From Onchidella celtica (Eukaryota; Mollusca; Gastropoda; Systellommatophora; Onchidiidae), in assembly GCA_963931925.1 (NCBI GenBank), contig OZ007572.1:27053191-27117190 (forward strand): 64,000 nt of DNA. Reading direction: 5' to 3'. Positions 44,937 through 57,455 of this stretch are shown one piece after another; the first letter of the stretch is position 1; every line of letters begins with the position of its first letter. The notes under the pieces are model-generated. The model saw only the letters and a list, made by a program, of their open reading frames with translations. It made no database searches and was not told the origin of the DNA. Position numbers and translations under genes: made by a program.

Positions 44937-45270
44937 CCAGCATCTCTGCCCCCGGTGGACACAGTGGCCTGGAGGCAAGGCGCTCGCCTCTCATGCCGAA
45001 GGTACCGGGTTTGAATCCCGGTCTGTGCAGGCATGTTGGAATTTTTGGCATTTTTCTCTCTCATATTTTCCAGTCCCTGATCCTATGGTAGGTAGGTTCG
45101 AACACCTAGTCTGCTCGGATAAGGACGAAAAATTCGGAGGGCCCGTATGCACGTTGCGCACAAGACCTCTGCTCGGGCAAAATTCTAAAAAACTAATCCC
45201 TGCCACAAGAAAACAAGAAAAAGTGAGGTGTAAATGCCAAGGGCAGTGGACCTCCTAAAATAAAGACTTA
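44937..45270 (+). repeat. tRNA-derived SINE, copy 3
   Basis: The tRNA-like head GGCCTGGAGGCAAGGCGCTC, CTCATGCCGAAGGTACCGG and the B box GGTTTGAATCCC (45008-45019) are well kept. The body has CTGATCCTATGGTAGGTAGG, CTCGGATAAGGAC and GCACGTTGCGCA. The tail has GAGGTGTAAATGCCAAGG and ends AAATAAAGACTTA. It sits between weak inverted ends GCCCAGCCAGC (44931) and GCCGGCTGGGT (about 45366). Confidence 0.78.
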
Positions 45271-45274
45271 TATC

Positions 45275-46890
45275 GTAACCACCAGATCTACGTAGGAGCG
45301 ATGTCATTCTTATCAGCAGTCTTGACGTCAGCCCTACTATGAATTTCCGTAGGGTTGCCGGCTGGGTGAGGACACCACGAGCAGAAATTCAGGATTTAGT
45401 TCAGGGGGCCGGGGGGGGGGGGGCTCGGGTGGAATTCTGAAGGTTCTAGATTAAATGAGTGCAGGTCCATGTAATTTTCGAACCAAATATATAATTGTCT
45501 TTACGTGACATAGGGATCAATAAGGACATCAAACCCTGTCACGATATATGCGTATTGATAAACGTGTCACGACAACAGGATAATATAATATGGCGTAGCC
45601 TTTCTGAAGTTTTCAAATCTCAACTGAAGGCTTTTTTTTCTTTACAGTTAAACAGTTTAAAAACACAAGTTGTGCGTGTAAACAGTTCAATAACCGTATA
45701 AATAGAAGAAAGAGAGAGAAACATGAAAAGAGGCATAACAAAGAGTCGGGACAAAAAGAATGAAGAGAGGACGATAGAAATGAAAGAAAAAAACAAACAA
45801 ACTAATGGAAGGCTTGACTGATGAAACAGAATAGGAGAACAGCTAAAGACACCTTCGAGACAGAGATCAGGAGAAGTCAACTGGGAAATGTAATGAATAC
45901 GAAGAAAATTGAAGATAAGATAAGAAAAAAAAAACAAACGACCAACACTTGCCTCAAAAGAGCTCCCTGAAACCATCAAATATATCGTCATGGTTACATT
46001 TCTGAGAAAATCGCAAAAAAAACAACTTATTTACTCTTTGGCAATGCAGTCAGACTTGCGCCAAAGTGGCTCTAGGTTAAAGTGGCCATCATCCACGTTG
46101 GCTGAAACAACCCCAGAACCAAAATGATCTACGTCTATGAATGAGAGGCCATTACAGAAAGATTTATTTTCACGATGACGGCTTGGCACTTTTGAATGAT
46201 TTTTACATTAATAGATGCACCATGGATAGGGCAATGACGTAGAAGGTACATTCTGTTTTGGCCTAAGTCTGACTTAGGCAAAAAGGTTAGCACCATGACG
46301 ATATTATCTACAAGGTATCCGCGTAAAATTTCCACTGATTGTGTATTGCAAGATGGAGAAGAGGCCTTGCACACTAGTAAGAAAACTGACATAAAACCAA
46401 CATGAAAACAATACTAATATCGCCAAATAACTCTTCAACTCGATGGTTATTAGCTCAGATCGAGTATTCCACGAAATAAAATCGTCTATAATTTCAGTAT
46501 TAAAAATAGTATTGTTAAAATTCATTTCGAAATCTTTGAGAATAATTCATTTAATTTAGACCAATTTAATTAAATACCGATGAAAATTTTGACGTTTGTT
46601 TTCTGTATAATAATTGAACTTTGCATCCCAAAGTCTTTCGTATTCAGAGAACTAGGAGGTTTACAAATTAAGAATTAAAAAAAAAAAAAAAAAAGAAGGC
46701 AGTGACGCTGTAGAAATTTTAATTGGAATTTGCAACTGATTTAGTGAAGCATAATTATGAGAATGACATAGTCGTCAACAATTATCTCATTTACGTCAGA
46801 CGCCGTGACGTAGGTGAAAAAAACGCGTTATCGTATTAGAGTATTAGAATCTTTTATCATCCCACGCCAGCAAGACTTTAAGCGGTGTTT
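45275..46890. other. Gene-free stretch
   Basis: A G run lies at about 45409-45423 and an A run at 46677-46694. Short frames here show no domain. Confidence 0.3.
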
Positions 46891-46899
46891 TGGATATTT

Positions 46900-47285
46900 C
46901 TATGCAAGGCGTTATTTACAAGGCATACCTTGAAACTAACTCTAGCGTTATTTTCAAGGCATACCTTAACAGCTTCTGATTGGTCAATGAAACAAGCCTT
47001 GAAAATAACGCTGGCGTTAGTTCCAAGGCATACCTTGAGTCCAATAAACAATACATAGCTACCCCGGCGACTTTCCCTGATATGTCAATCTGACTACTAC
47101 CCAGACGAACATCGGCCTACGGCCTCGATGATACAAACTGACTAGACCCTCACGTCGTTACATATCAGTCTGACAATGCACAGTCTGAGGCTCCACGTTT
47201 AGAAATACTGAAACAGCTTCTGATTGGTCAATGAAACATGCCTTGAAAATAACGCTGGCGTTAGTTCCAAGGCATGCCTTGAAAA
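46900..47285. repeat. Hairpin-bearing direct repeats around a MITE A core
   Basis: A 70-bp unit at 46969-47038 recurs at 47213-47282 with two differences. Each contains a perfect interrupted palindrome, GCCTTG-AAAA-TAACGC-TG-GCGTTA-GTTC-CAAGGC (46996-47029 and 47240-47273). Related CAAGGC...GCGTTA words continue left to about 46905. Between the units lies part of MITE family A. Confidence 0.75.
47064..47178 (+). mobile_element. MITE family A, core fragment without termini
   Basis: It matches the centre of the 1959-2169 copy closely (GACTTTCCCTGATATGTCAA, CAGACGAACATCGGCCTACG, CCTCGATGATACAAACTGAC). The GGGAGGAGT termini are missing. Confidence 0.75.
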
Positions 47286-47289
47286 TAAC

Positions 47290-49860
47290 CACTTCGTATT
47301 TCTATTCCCGTGTATTTTATCACTACACTAATTGGCATTGCCCTGAAGTCATCAGTGCATTGTCAGTTCCAACAACATTTTCACGGAGTGATTTTGTAAC
47401 AGTCTTGGTGCAAATGAGTAGATTTAATGAGAATCACGTCATCAGTGGATAGAATTACGTCCTTCAAGGACATCGATAACCGTCGTGCAAGCCCAGATCG
47501 TCTAAGCATCCGCAGAAATGATATTCTGTCAGTCAGTTCATCAATCAGTCAACCAACAAATTAAAAAATGATCTGTTCATCTCAACAACACCCTTGTTGT
47601 TCTCTGCCCTTAGAGGGGTATTTGCCATATTGGTGAATGTGACCATTTGCTGACTTTGAGGTTTGGTCACGAAAGTGGTTCTCTCACTCTTAATTTCATT
47701 ATGTGTAAGTGTCATTGCAATTTGTTACAAACTGTTCGAGCTATGTGTTTGTGACGTAATGTTTTATGCGTTTTAGCCCCTTTTGCCGACCAAATTTCAA
47801 TCCTCATTTTCTCGAAAAGGCAAAATTGCACGTACACTACAATATGGCAAATAATCGTCGCCTCCGTGTGATGTTATGGGCGGTTGTCCTTTTAATGTTT
47901 AGCAAGTGGGAAAGATGAAGATATTAACCATCGCCAGGAACATAAACTTTGTTGAGGCAAGTTTTGTCTTGGTTTGTTGTCTCTGAGTATGTACACGGCT
48001 TTTTTTTTTTTATTCAATCGAAAGCGGTCTGACTTAATCCAAATCTTTCAGCAAATGAGATTAAATTATTATTTTTTTTGTACTAGTGCTGGGTCGGTAG
48101 CGATTTGCTCTTGAGTGATCCGGATTTTTGGATCCAAATATTGGGTCATTTAAGAAAAACGAGTCTCGACCCCCGATCTGGTCCGAGGCGTGAAGAGGGT
48201 TGTATCTCACAAGTTCGCTGATTTCAATTCAAAGGGGGCCAGTGGGGTTAATTTGATCACATACAATCATGACATTTACCATTTTCTCTTTTCTAATAAT
48301 TGACTGGCTGTCATGAGCTAAAAGGATACAGTTTAGATGGGTCACAGAAAAGGTATGTCACCTATAAATAAAAAAACTGGGGGGGGGGGGAGAAGGGGGG
48401 AGAGTGAGAGAGAGAGAGAGAGGGTGAGTTTATTTGCGAAGCTCGACAGTGCAAGGCGAGTCACGAAAAACTGAAACACTCACCACCAAGTCCCACCCCC
48501 TCTCTTTTTCTACAATCATGCACAAAGGCATGCTCACAAGTGCGTTTTATCAGCTGCACTCACTTTGTTTCATGTGTCACAATATCTCATAGGCTCAGGG
48601 TCATCTTTCTGAAAGTTTCATGTGAAAAATACTTGTCAACTCTTTAATCATTATGTTTCACAACTTAAGACTTCAGAACCAAAGGGAGAAGTCAAGTGAG
48701 TGGCACACGTGGAGTATGCTCCAACTAAGCAAAAGAGATGGTGTGGTCTTTCAAGCAATGAAGGATTACCTTATCTGCAATGTTAAATACATATTTCATA
48801 AGCTAAAAGTACTATGAAACCCTTCCTTACAAGGTGAAGTCCATGAAGATCTGCGACTTTATTCATTGTTCAAGGTGAGGAGGTAAATATTCTATTGACT
48901 GATTGTTTGACTGACAGTCTTCCATTGTAATGCAGTGTAAACCGTGTAATAATGTTACCTTCACAGAAATAAATAAATTTTAATAAACAAATAAATAAAT
49001 AGGCCTAAATAAATAAAGTGAGCGTGGAAGATGGTGGCTTGTTAACAAATAGGTCTTTATGTTTAAATTTGGTTATCTGATCTCACTTTCTTTCTGTCAC
49101 AGCGATCTGAATCTACCAGAACATCTTTTTACCCATCTGAATTACGCTTGAAAAGTACTGAGGGATTTTTGTGTGGGAGAGGAAAAAGGAAGGGTGGGGG
49201 GGGGGGGGATCGATGATGAAATTAGCTGGTGGTCAACAGCTCGGCATGCTGTGTGAAAATATTTAAAGTGGAGTTAGAGAGAGCCAGAGCAGGGAGAATG
49301 GGGGAGAGGAGGAGAGAAGAATGAGAGAGAGGAGAGAAAGAGAGCGGGGTGAGAGGAGGGGGGGGGGTAGGTGAGGCATTTGGGTTCTTTTCACATTTCC
49401 CAATTTTGACATGCAGCAATCATAATGCGCTCGGGAATGATCTCACAAAAGGGCGCGCTTTTTTTTTTCACTTAGAAAAGGAGATCAGTCACACGGGCGG
49501 ACTCTTCACTGCAACCGGAAACAGGCAAGTCACAATAACATGGTCAGCTCTTCCTGAGTTGTCACCCTCCGTCACATTAAATACATCAGTAATTTCCGAT
49601 GACCCCGGCGGGGGGTGGAGGGAGTGGGGCTGTGGCTAGGATATTTGTTGCCTCACCTAGCCATGGGTTTTCCCTGCTAATGTATGAAATCATCATAATC
49701 CCCTGGGGTGAGGTTGGCACCGCCACACACTGTGATACAGCCATGTTGTTAAATGTCTACGCTTTCAATGACAAGGACTTTAAGTGGACCCCAGCTGATG
49801 ATCCTTCAATAGATTTTCTGTGAACTATTAACCTAACAAATGATTCTTGTTTCTTAACTG
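47290..49860. other. Gene-free stretch with G-rich and GA tracts
   Basis: G runs at 48380-48396 and 49196-49208, GA tracts at 48400-48422 and 49290-49345. No gene or bounded element is recognised. Confidence 0.35.
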
Positions 49861-49879
49861 TTTTGAAGTGGAAATGGGG

Positions 49880-50040
49880 AGGGAGCTGTATATTGCAAGG
49901 CCCTGCGTCGAAAAACAAAACAAAACAAAACAAAACAAAACAAATAAACAATACAGTGAATCACAAAAGAATTAGAATTCAAAACAAAAAGAAAACTTAA
50001 GCTTTCGGTCTTCAAAACCTTTTTCATGCAAAAATAAATA
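49880..50040 (-). repeat. Penelope-like terminal fragment with (AAAAC)n tract
   Basis: TGTATATTGCAAGGCCCTGC matches TGTATGTTGCGAAGCCCCGC of the 26.9-kb element. An (AAAAC) tract follows at 49914-49943. Then, on the minus strand, AAAGGTTTTGAAGACCGAAA has the same stem-and-GAAA layout as the 26.97-kb motif. Confidence 0.5.
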
Positions 50041-50129
50041 AATAGATTATTTAATTATAACGTACTATTGAAACAGTATTAAATGAGAAAGAAAAATCTG
50101 CGTTTTTTATTTTATTTTTTAAATGAAAC

Positions 50130-50170
50130 TAGATGAAGTTCCCGGCATTATCCGGGATAAACCTGTGAAC
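50130..50170 (+). repeat. ACTAG...CCCGGC terminal motif, copy 1
   Basis: ACTAGATGAAGTTCCCGGC then CCGGGATAAACC. An inverted match lies at 54358-54397. It is likely the end of an unrecognised repeat family. Confidence 0.45.
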
Positions 50171-50668
50171 CCACCGTTCCATCTCTCTCTCTTTTTGGCC
50201 TGGAAAGCTTCCAATATTCTTCAATCTTACTCCATCTTTCATGCGCACCAGAGCACCAGGCACTCGTTTCTGGTAGAGAAATTGCGCACACCGAAGTGAA
50301 CGCGTATTAATACATCGTTTCCGGTGCTGTGGGCTTATTACAGGGAGCCAAAAGAAAGATCATTCTTTTTTTACAGTTTTACATTTTTAAACTTTTTATT
50401 TAAAAATACCTGAAACTTGAATGAACACAATCGGACGATACAAAAGCGATTGGACTGGATTAGTTGACACTTCAGAAAATTAATTTTATAATTTTTGAAA
50501 CTGTAGAGTCAAGCAAAAAAAGGGGCGAAATTGCACCACAATGAATTACCCCCGCCACTATTTGTTCTTATAATAAGATAAGATACTGAACTGCTTGTCG
50601 TTGTTTTAAATTGTCACAAAGCGCAGGTGCAGACAATGGTACTGCAAATGCGGTTTGCAACCTTGGGA

Positions 50669-52165
50669 TGTTCCGGCCTATGAGTGACTACAACACACCA
50701 ATGGAAACAAGTGCTTTACAGTTATACACACAATAAATTTATTGGGACACGTGGGATGGGGGCTTAATTAATGTTAGTAAAATAGTCTAAATAACGTGAC
50801 AGAAAAGATGGACAAATATTTCATACAGATATAAAATGGCAATGATCCAAAGATAATAAATGTGACAACAATAACCTAAACTAACTACCCTGAAAGAAGA
50901 GGTTTCTGATTAATACAATGGAATGACAATAAAATGGATTATAATATGTTACACTAAAACACAGATAACAAGGTAACTGTATATCTCACCAGCTCTGCAC
51001 TTAAAGAACGTTTCACACAGGACATATCCACACTCTTCCAATAATTACTCTAACTAAAATGTTACTTAAACTTGTCCTATATCTTGAATCTGTAAACTTG
51101 ACGATGATGGTCCTAAACCGAAGAATGTCCGGTCTCTTGGGAAACTGGACTCCACAAGATAATGTTCTCTTAAATTCACTACAGGATACACTCAATTGCA
51201 AATATGTCCTTACTCCACATAAAAAGCACTGTCCACATCCACAAGATGACTAATAGTATATAACTATCTGGTCACAGTCACAGGATACACAACAGGATCG
51301 AAATGTCCTAACAATATGCACAGGATACTTTAAAACAGGTGGTTACTTTATGGTCTTGGCCTCTAGCCTTCCCGCTGTTCTGCACAATTCACAGAAACGC
51401 CGGGTACAATGCTCTACACGCGGACAGAAGCCTCCCTGGTCACGCTAAGACTTACAGGTCTAACACTGCCACAAGAAGCGAGTACAACACTGGAAATTAA
51501 CGAGTTCCTTAAGAACTTAAGACATGTGCAATATATGCACCGCGTACATGAGCTAACTTTAACTTTAAGCTTAGACTCACACGCCGCTCTAACTGAGCTT
51601 ATTTCATGCTTTGACAAAGCAAGAAATATAAGAATATACTATGACTAAGTCCTACGCGAACTTGAAAGTCATAAACGCTCTATACACGAGCTAACTTAAC
51701 ACACCGTATAGGCTATGTTAATATACGTCTGTGCCTTACAATAAGAACGACAGACAGGTACACCACTCTACGTGAGCAGGACCTCGCTCCTTACGAGCTA
51801 AATTTTAATACAGGCCTTAATAGACACTGTAAATACACGCCTGAGTTCTACAGGCAGGTACACTGCTTCGCATGAGCAGGACCTCGCAGTGAGTCTATCG
51901 CAAGCGGACTGACGACCAGATTTGCTCTGGAATATATACAGAAACTCAAAATTACAGAAAATTACAGAGGGGAAAACTGGGAGGTTCTAGCTAGCTCGAA
52001 TTCGTGAGCCATAAAAACGTGCACAAAGATTCTACGATGGCCAAACTCGGACGCTGGAGTATTAGCAGAGAGCTTAAAGTTATTGTAGGCTCTCTGGTAT
52101 TAGGTGGACGGGTCAGAGATAATTGCTCTACCCGCAGGTAGCCTGAGACATAACTTCGAACAAAA
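50669..52165. repeat. LTR-like region (boundaries uncertain)
   Basis: The left side TGTTCCGGCC after GGGA resembles the starts of the other LTRs here. A right boundary at GATCA followed by GGGA (about 52161) would give a 4-bp duplication, but it lacks the family GACA end. The interior is rich in ACAGGATAC-type words (51000-51340) and has a duplicated ACAGGTACACCACTCTACGT / GCAGGTACACTGCTTCGCAT segment at about 51751 and 51851, each followed by GAGCAGGACCTCGC. No coding region is present. Confidence 0.3.
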
Positions 52166-54933
52166 GATCAGGGAGGTGGACCGATCGAACGGGCAAGTGG
52201 ATGGTCATTACGCGGCATTTCGTTACATAAATTAATGTCATATTTCTGTTTTTACTGGACAGCACATTAATAGAGTGGCCATCTGGCCAGCATTAAGTGT
52301 TTCCTTACAATAAGTAGTCATTAAGCGCAGCGTACATTTTTCTCCTAATAAATTCCTGTAGCTGGTAACCAAGGAAAAAACCAGTCACGAAAAAAAAAAA
52401 AAAAAGGTATTGGAGAACATCGGTGTTAATAGTTTACAAAAATTGTACACAGCTCTCTGTGCCACATGAATGTGATTTAAATTTTTAAATATTTTTTTAG
52501 GGTTCTATTGGGATTCTCCTCGTGAGACGGGAATAACATTAATTAGGGGACAAAATAATAATGACACGGGACAAACCAACAAACAACTCAGCAATACAAG
52601 AAATACATCAGTAGAGCGGGGAATAACAAAGGTTTCGTTTATACTTTTAGTAAAACATAGCGTTGAATCTTGAGCTTGGGTTTAACGGTGCGACTGCACG
52701 ATAACGACCATTTTGCGTCTTTCACGATTTTTTATATTTTTTTTGGTTATCTCACCCTGGGCTGCCTTTCAGCCATCAGATTCCTATAAATAAGATCAAG
52801 TAAAAGTGAATCTAAACGTCTGAGGTGAATCATGGCTACGCGACTGAAAATTATTAAACTTTGTTTGCTGGTGCCATTTGTCGATAAATTAAGTAGACAC
52901 ATCCATTCTGGACAAAAGTTGGCCCTCTTTAATTTACGATTTTTAAATATTTTTTTTTAGCAGAAAAACAAACAAATGAGAGAAAAAAAAAAAGTTCTAG
53001 GTGCTTACAGTCATGTTCCCCCTCTAGCTACATTATAATATGTCATAAAATACTCCATAGAACCTATTTGTACAATAATGTAGTCATAACGCTATCTTAG
53101 TTCTTATTTGTTCTATCTCCGTTTCCTGAAAAACTGGAAATCTTTTAGTATACAGAAGAAGTATATCAAATGCACACTTTGGCACTTTTTTAAAATGCAT
53201 TATGGCACTTATCAAGCTGTTTCACAGTTCTGAGTTACTCTAACTCCTTATTATAATACTAAAGCCGCAAATAGATAGTCTAGAAAGGCAGGACATTTAA
53301 TATATTGGATGCACATCCGCGGTCATTTCACGATTGACGGAGACCTTACCAAAGCCGCTAACGTTTAACGTCGAATTTCTCAGTTGTGCAAAAGGTGGAG
53401 CTGGAAGTAACAAGAACGAAGTTCGCGATCATACTTACAACAGGCTTATTGTTACCAAAATATAGACGATTTCCTGAAAAACGTATTGTTGACCATGTCG
53501 CCTAAGAAAAACAGCAACAAACAGAAAGTTTTTGTGGCCAATTAGCTAAATCGAATCCTAATCCTAGATCCTAAGCCTAGTCTTAAACCTCCTACGTGCA
53601 AACAACCTAATCTGGCTACATGATGCAAAATATCGCTCCTTTTTTCACCATGCACAGTATCTATATTAATAAAAGTGAAACCTTACGACAATTGCAGCGC
53701 GCCTTTCGCTACTCCTCTGTTAATGCTGATTCAGTGGCCCTCAGATTTTATACAACGCTTAGTATAGACTGTCGTCGTGTCCCCGGCACAGAAAATATAA
53801 AAATAATTAAAAACTCGCAGAACGTTTGTATTAGTTTCTAGGTTGCGACACATTGGCGTTCGGTCTATTTTTTCGGCAAATTAATGTAACTAAGATTGGT
53901 TCCGGTACCTGTATCACACTCACAAAACAACTTCCGGTTAGGACTGGTTTGAATGATGAGATTGAGTTCTAAGACTATCAAGTATAAAACTTTGTGTGTT
54001 TTCAATGTGCCTAGACTGGGAAAAAGAAAGGGTCTGGAATTGGGAGATTGACGCTGCAGGGCCAAAAGTACAGGTTTGTGTTTTCAATAATAATGCCTAG
54101 GAAAATACAATAATATTTCTTTTCCATTAACACAAAATGACGTTATCAGTATCACTTCCTGCGATGTGCAAACAAACTAACCCGTGCGCAAATCATAGCC
54201 ATTTGACGGATGCTGGCGGGACGCGCAGGGCGTCAGTGCGCAACGGGAGAGTAGTAAAACGTACCCAAAAATAAACAAACAAAAATAAAATAAAGCTAAA
54301 GGAACAGGCAAAATGAAGCAGGTCCATAATAATCACCCAGAACTGAAACTAATAAATCGATTTATCCCGGGCAGGGCCGGGAACTCAGCTAGTATTTTAT
54401 AAAGCTAGAGTGGATTTATTACATCTTAAAAATGGACTGTCCAGTACTCTGTAACGTTTGCGTGCATTAGCTAGGTGACACGCTCCCTGATGGATGAAAA
54501 ACTTCAAATGGCAGAAACACCACGGAAAAGGAACTTAAATATTCACTCAAGCCGCGGAATTTGATACGGCCAGGTGTCTGGTGTCCTTTAAGTCACCTGG
54601 CTAATTGTATTGTCTTATACGTTTTGTTTTTACTTTTTTTGTTTTATTTTTTCTCATTAACTCATTCAGCCCTGACACCAATTATCTGTTTGGTCGGAAA
54701 CCCATATATGATACACACTTTAAATACATGTGCATTAGAATTTAGATATAAATTCTAAATAATTTTTATACTAAATTTTATTCTGCAAGGATGGAACACG
54801 TAGTTTCGTCCGTATTTTTGAAAGCGATAAAAATCCCTAGGCTTTGCCAACAAGCCCAGTTTCCAGTCTCAGGATGGAGTAAGTCAAACTGCAATATTCC
54901 AAGTATTGTGGCCAAAAAAAACCGCAACCTTAG
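52166..54933. other. Gene-free stretch with dispersed repeat copy and terminal motif
   Basis: 52670-52780 is the second copy of the 31.2-kb repeat. 54358-54397 is the inverted partner of the 50.13-kb motif (CCCGGGCAGGGCCGGGAACT then CAGCTAGT). A run of CCTAATCCTAGATCCTAAGC near 53565 weakly recalls the telomere-like unit. No gene was recognised. Confidence 0.4.
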
Positions 54934-56125
54934 TGTCACAAATCCCAGACTGGGAGATGTAATAGTTTATGACAGGACAACAATCACGAACAAACAAGTT
55001 TAACACTTAACAGAACAATCCATCAGACTCACACATTTATTAAACATAATTATACAGATAATAGCGCAATTACATACATTATATTATTGAAATCAACTGC
55101 CGTACAACGGCCTTATTCTCACACACACTCTCCCTCGGATCCACAATCCGGTAGTTACTCCTAAAGGCACTTCGGCCTCAGCCTCTCCCCTCAGGGTCTT
55201 AATAGCACATTAATAATTCACTGGCACCGCAGTCTCTCAGTATCACCTTCCTATCGTCATACACCTTAGCACTCCCCTAGCACCTCAGCAGGGCAATAAC
55301 CCATTATCATTTCAATAGACATTATCATTTCAATAGACATTATTAGTTCACTAGCCCCTCAACATGGCAATAGTGCATTATCACATTCACGCTCATATCT
55401 ACGTCCCTGTCCGTGGCCTGACTGCCACGACTTTATGTGCCTCTACTGTCCTGCACTGACAGCCTCACTTCTGGCCTATGTGTGGCCTCCGGCCCTATGC
55501 TGGCCTATCCCCTGTGCTCATCGAGGTGGCTCTGCGGCCCGTCCTCGACACCTACAAGAATAACATTACATTGGTATAATACCCTACCATTTCTATTCAC
55601 TCCACCTCTCCTTACAACCCATGAAGCGTACACACACTAGTTCACCTTTCACTCACCACACATCGTACGGTAACACACCTCCATCGGAGTACACACTACT
55701 CACTCGCGCTACAAATCCATGAACTCACTTCCATCTATCGCTCATGGCGCACATTGCTATATCCAATATCAAGGACTTCCACATTCCTCACATATACTTA
55801 TTTACATCATGGTAATAGACGAATATAATATAATACATCAATCATAATAATCAATCAACATTCTACGTACCAGTCATCACTGGAAAGACTCTCTCACTAG
55901 TCTTCTCGACTGCTCCCCTTATGTCCGCCCGATGGGCTCTTATTCACAGGTCCGTTCCGTAGGACCTTCTAACTTGCAGTGATAGTAATACAGCGCTTTC
56001 GCCTCATTCAGACCCCCCCCACTACTCACAACAGCACGCTTAACTTACTTGTCTACCGTGAGCCCTTCTTACTCTACACCCGCTCTGTAGCAATCCCCTT
56101 AATTGCACTCACTCCACTTGTGACA
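54934..56125 (-). repeat. 3' LTR of element 2 (about 1192 bp)
   Basis: The left end TGTCACAAATCCCAGACTGG resembles the solo LTR start TGTCGCGGATCGGGATTTTG. The right end CACTTGTGACA is followed by the polypurine-tract complement. The left flank CTTAG would be the target duplication, but the other end is outside the window. Confidence 0.72.
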
Positions 56126-56142
56126 TCATCCCCCACCCCAAA
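56126..56142 (-). promoter_or_regulatory. Polypurine tract of element 2
   Basis: On the minus strand TTGGGGTGGGGGATGA abuts the 3' LTR. It corresponds to the tract of element 1. Confidence 0.65.
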
Positions 56143-56479
56143 AAAATTAATGCAATTAATTTCAAATCGCATCAAGATGACTGTCAACGAGTGAGCGTGA
56201 GCAATACCTACACTAAAGAAATGACCTAGCAGTTCCCCTAGTATATAAATTACCGAAACAGGGGAAAATATGGGGATCAGTATGGCCTGCAATATGCATA
56301 TATGTGTCACATCATGAATAGCTAACTAATCACAATACTTAATACAGAATCAAAAACCAATCAACCTATCAACCATTCTTCATATCATATTTATAATGTC
56401 AATATTTTAAAGTCGACTCATTCACACAGATCCTGTCAATGTTCCTGTCCTCTGATGTATAAGCTCCTGAAATCTTCCC

Positions 56480-57260
56480 CTAGGCTCGACTAAGGTAGTC
56501 GGCGATATGATTGCTGGTTCCTGGAATTGGTTGAATAACGAAGGTATACGGCTGCAAAGCCAATGCCCATCTAGACAAGCGTGGGCTGGACGAACGATTC
56601 TTCGACAAAAATGTCAGTGGCTTGTGGTCTGTCTGGATACAAAATTCTCGTCCCATGAGATAACGTCCCAATTTCTGGACGGACCAGACAATGGCAAGAC
56701 ACTCACGCTCTATCACAGAATACTTTCTTTCTCTCTGCAATAACTTCCTACTGACATAACATACAGGATGGAGACATTCGTTCTTCTCCTGTAGAAGACA
56801 AGCGCCGACACCAGAGTCCGACGCATCCGTTCTGAGGATAAAATTAGATCGAAAATCGGGTAATATCAGAATGGGTGACGATGATAATGCTGTCACCAAA
56901 TTATCAAATGCTGTCTGACATTCAGACGTCCACTGGACCTTATCGGGTTGTCCCTTCTTAGTAAGGTCAGTAAGAGAAGATGACAAGGAGGAAAAATTTG
57001 GAATGAACTTTCTGTAATAATTTAAAATTCCCACTAAGCTTCTGACTTGTTTCTTTGTTTTAGGGATTTGCAACCCTACTAACTTGTCAATTTTTGTTAC
57101 TTCAGGTCTCTGAACACCTCTACCCACGATATGTCCTAAGAATATTATCTCTGGACATGCCAAATCCATCTTTGCGGGTTTAGCAGTTAACCCAAAATGA
57201 CGTAATCGTTGAAAAATTACTGTTAGTGTCTGAATATGATCAGACCATATCGCCCGTGCA
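56480..57260 (-). CDS. Element 2 pol, RT thumb and RNase H
   Basis: It resumes after the LINE with ARAIWSDHIQTLTVIFQRLR, then FLGHIVGRGV and GILNYYRKFIPNF. RNase H follows with LRTDASDSGVG, ERECLAIVW, QTDHKPL and the final HIADYLSRA. All four acidic positions are present. The stop is followed by about 350 non-coding bases before the LTR. It lacks the RT catalytic box, which lies on the far side of the LINE. Confidence 0.9.
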
Positions 57261-57455
57261 GATGCGGGGCTCTCTTGTAGAAGAGGGACAGCAGAGAATA
57301 CATCTGACGTGATACTGCGTGTCGTAAGAGGCGACTAAAGGTGCAAAGGTCCTGGTCTCCCGAGAAGAGCCAGTTGGCGGTGGGCCAACTACCCACCCTG
57401 TAAAAATAAACCAGTTACAGAAACACAAGCAAATACTTCAAATCAGTCTTTTATC

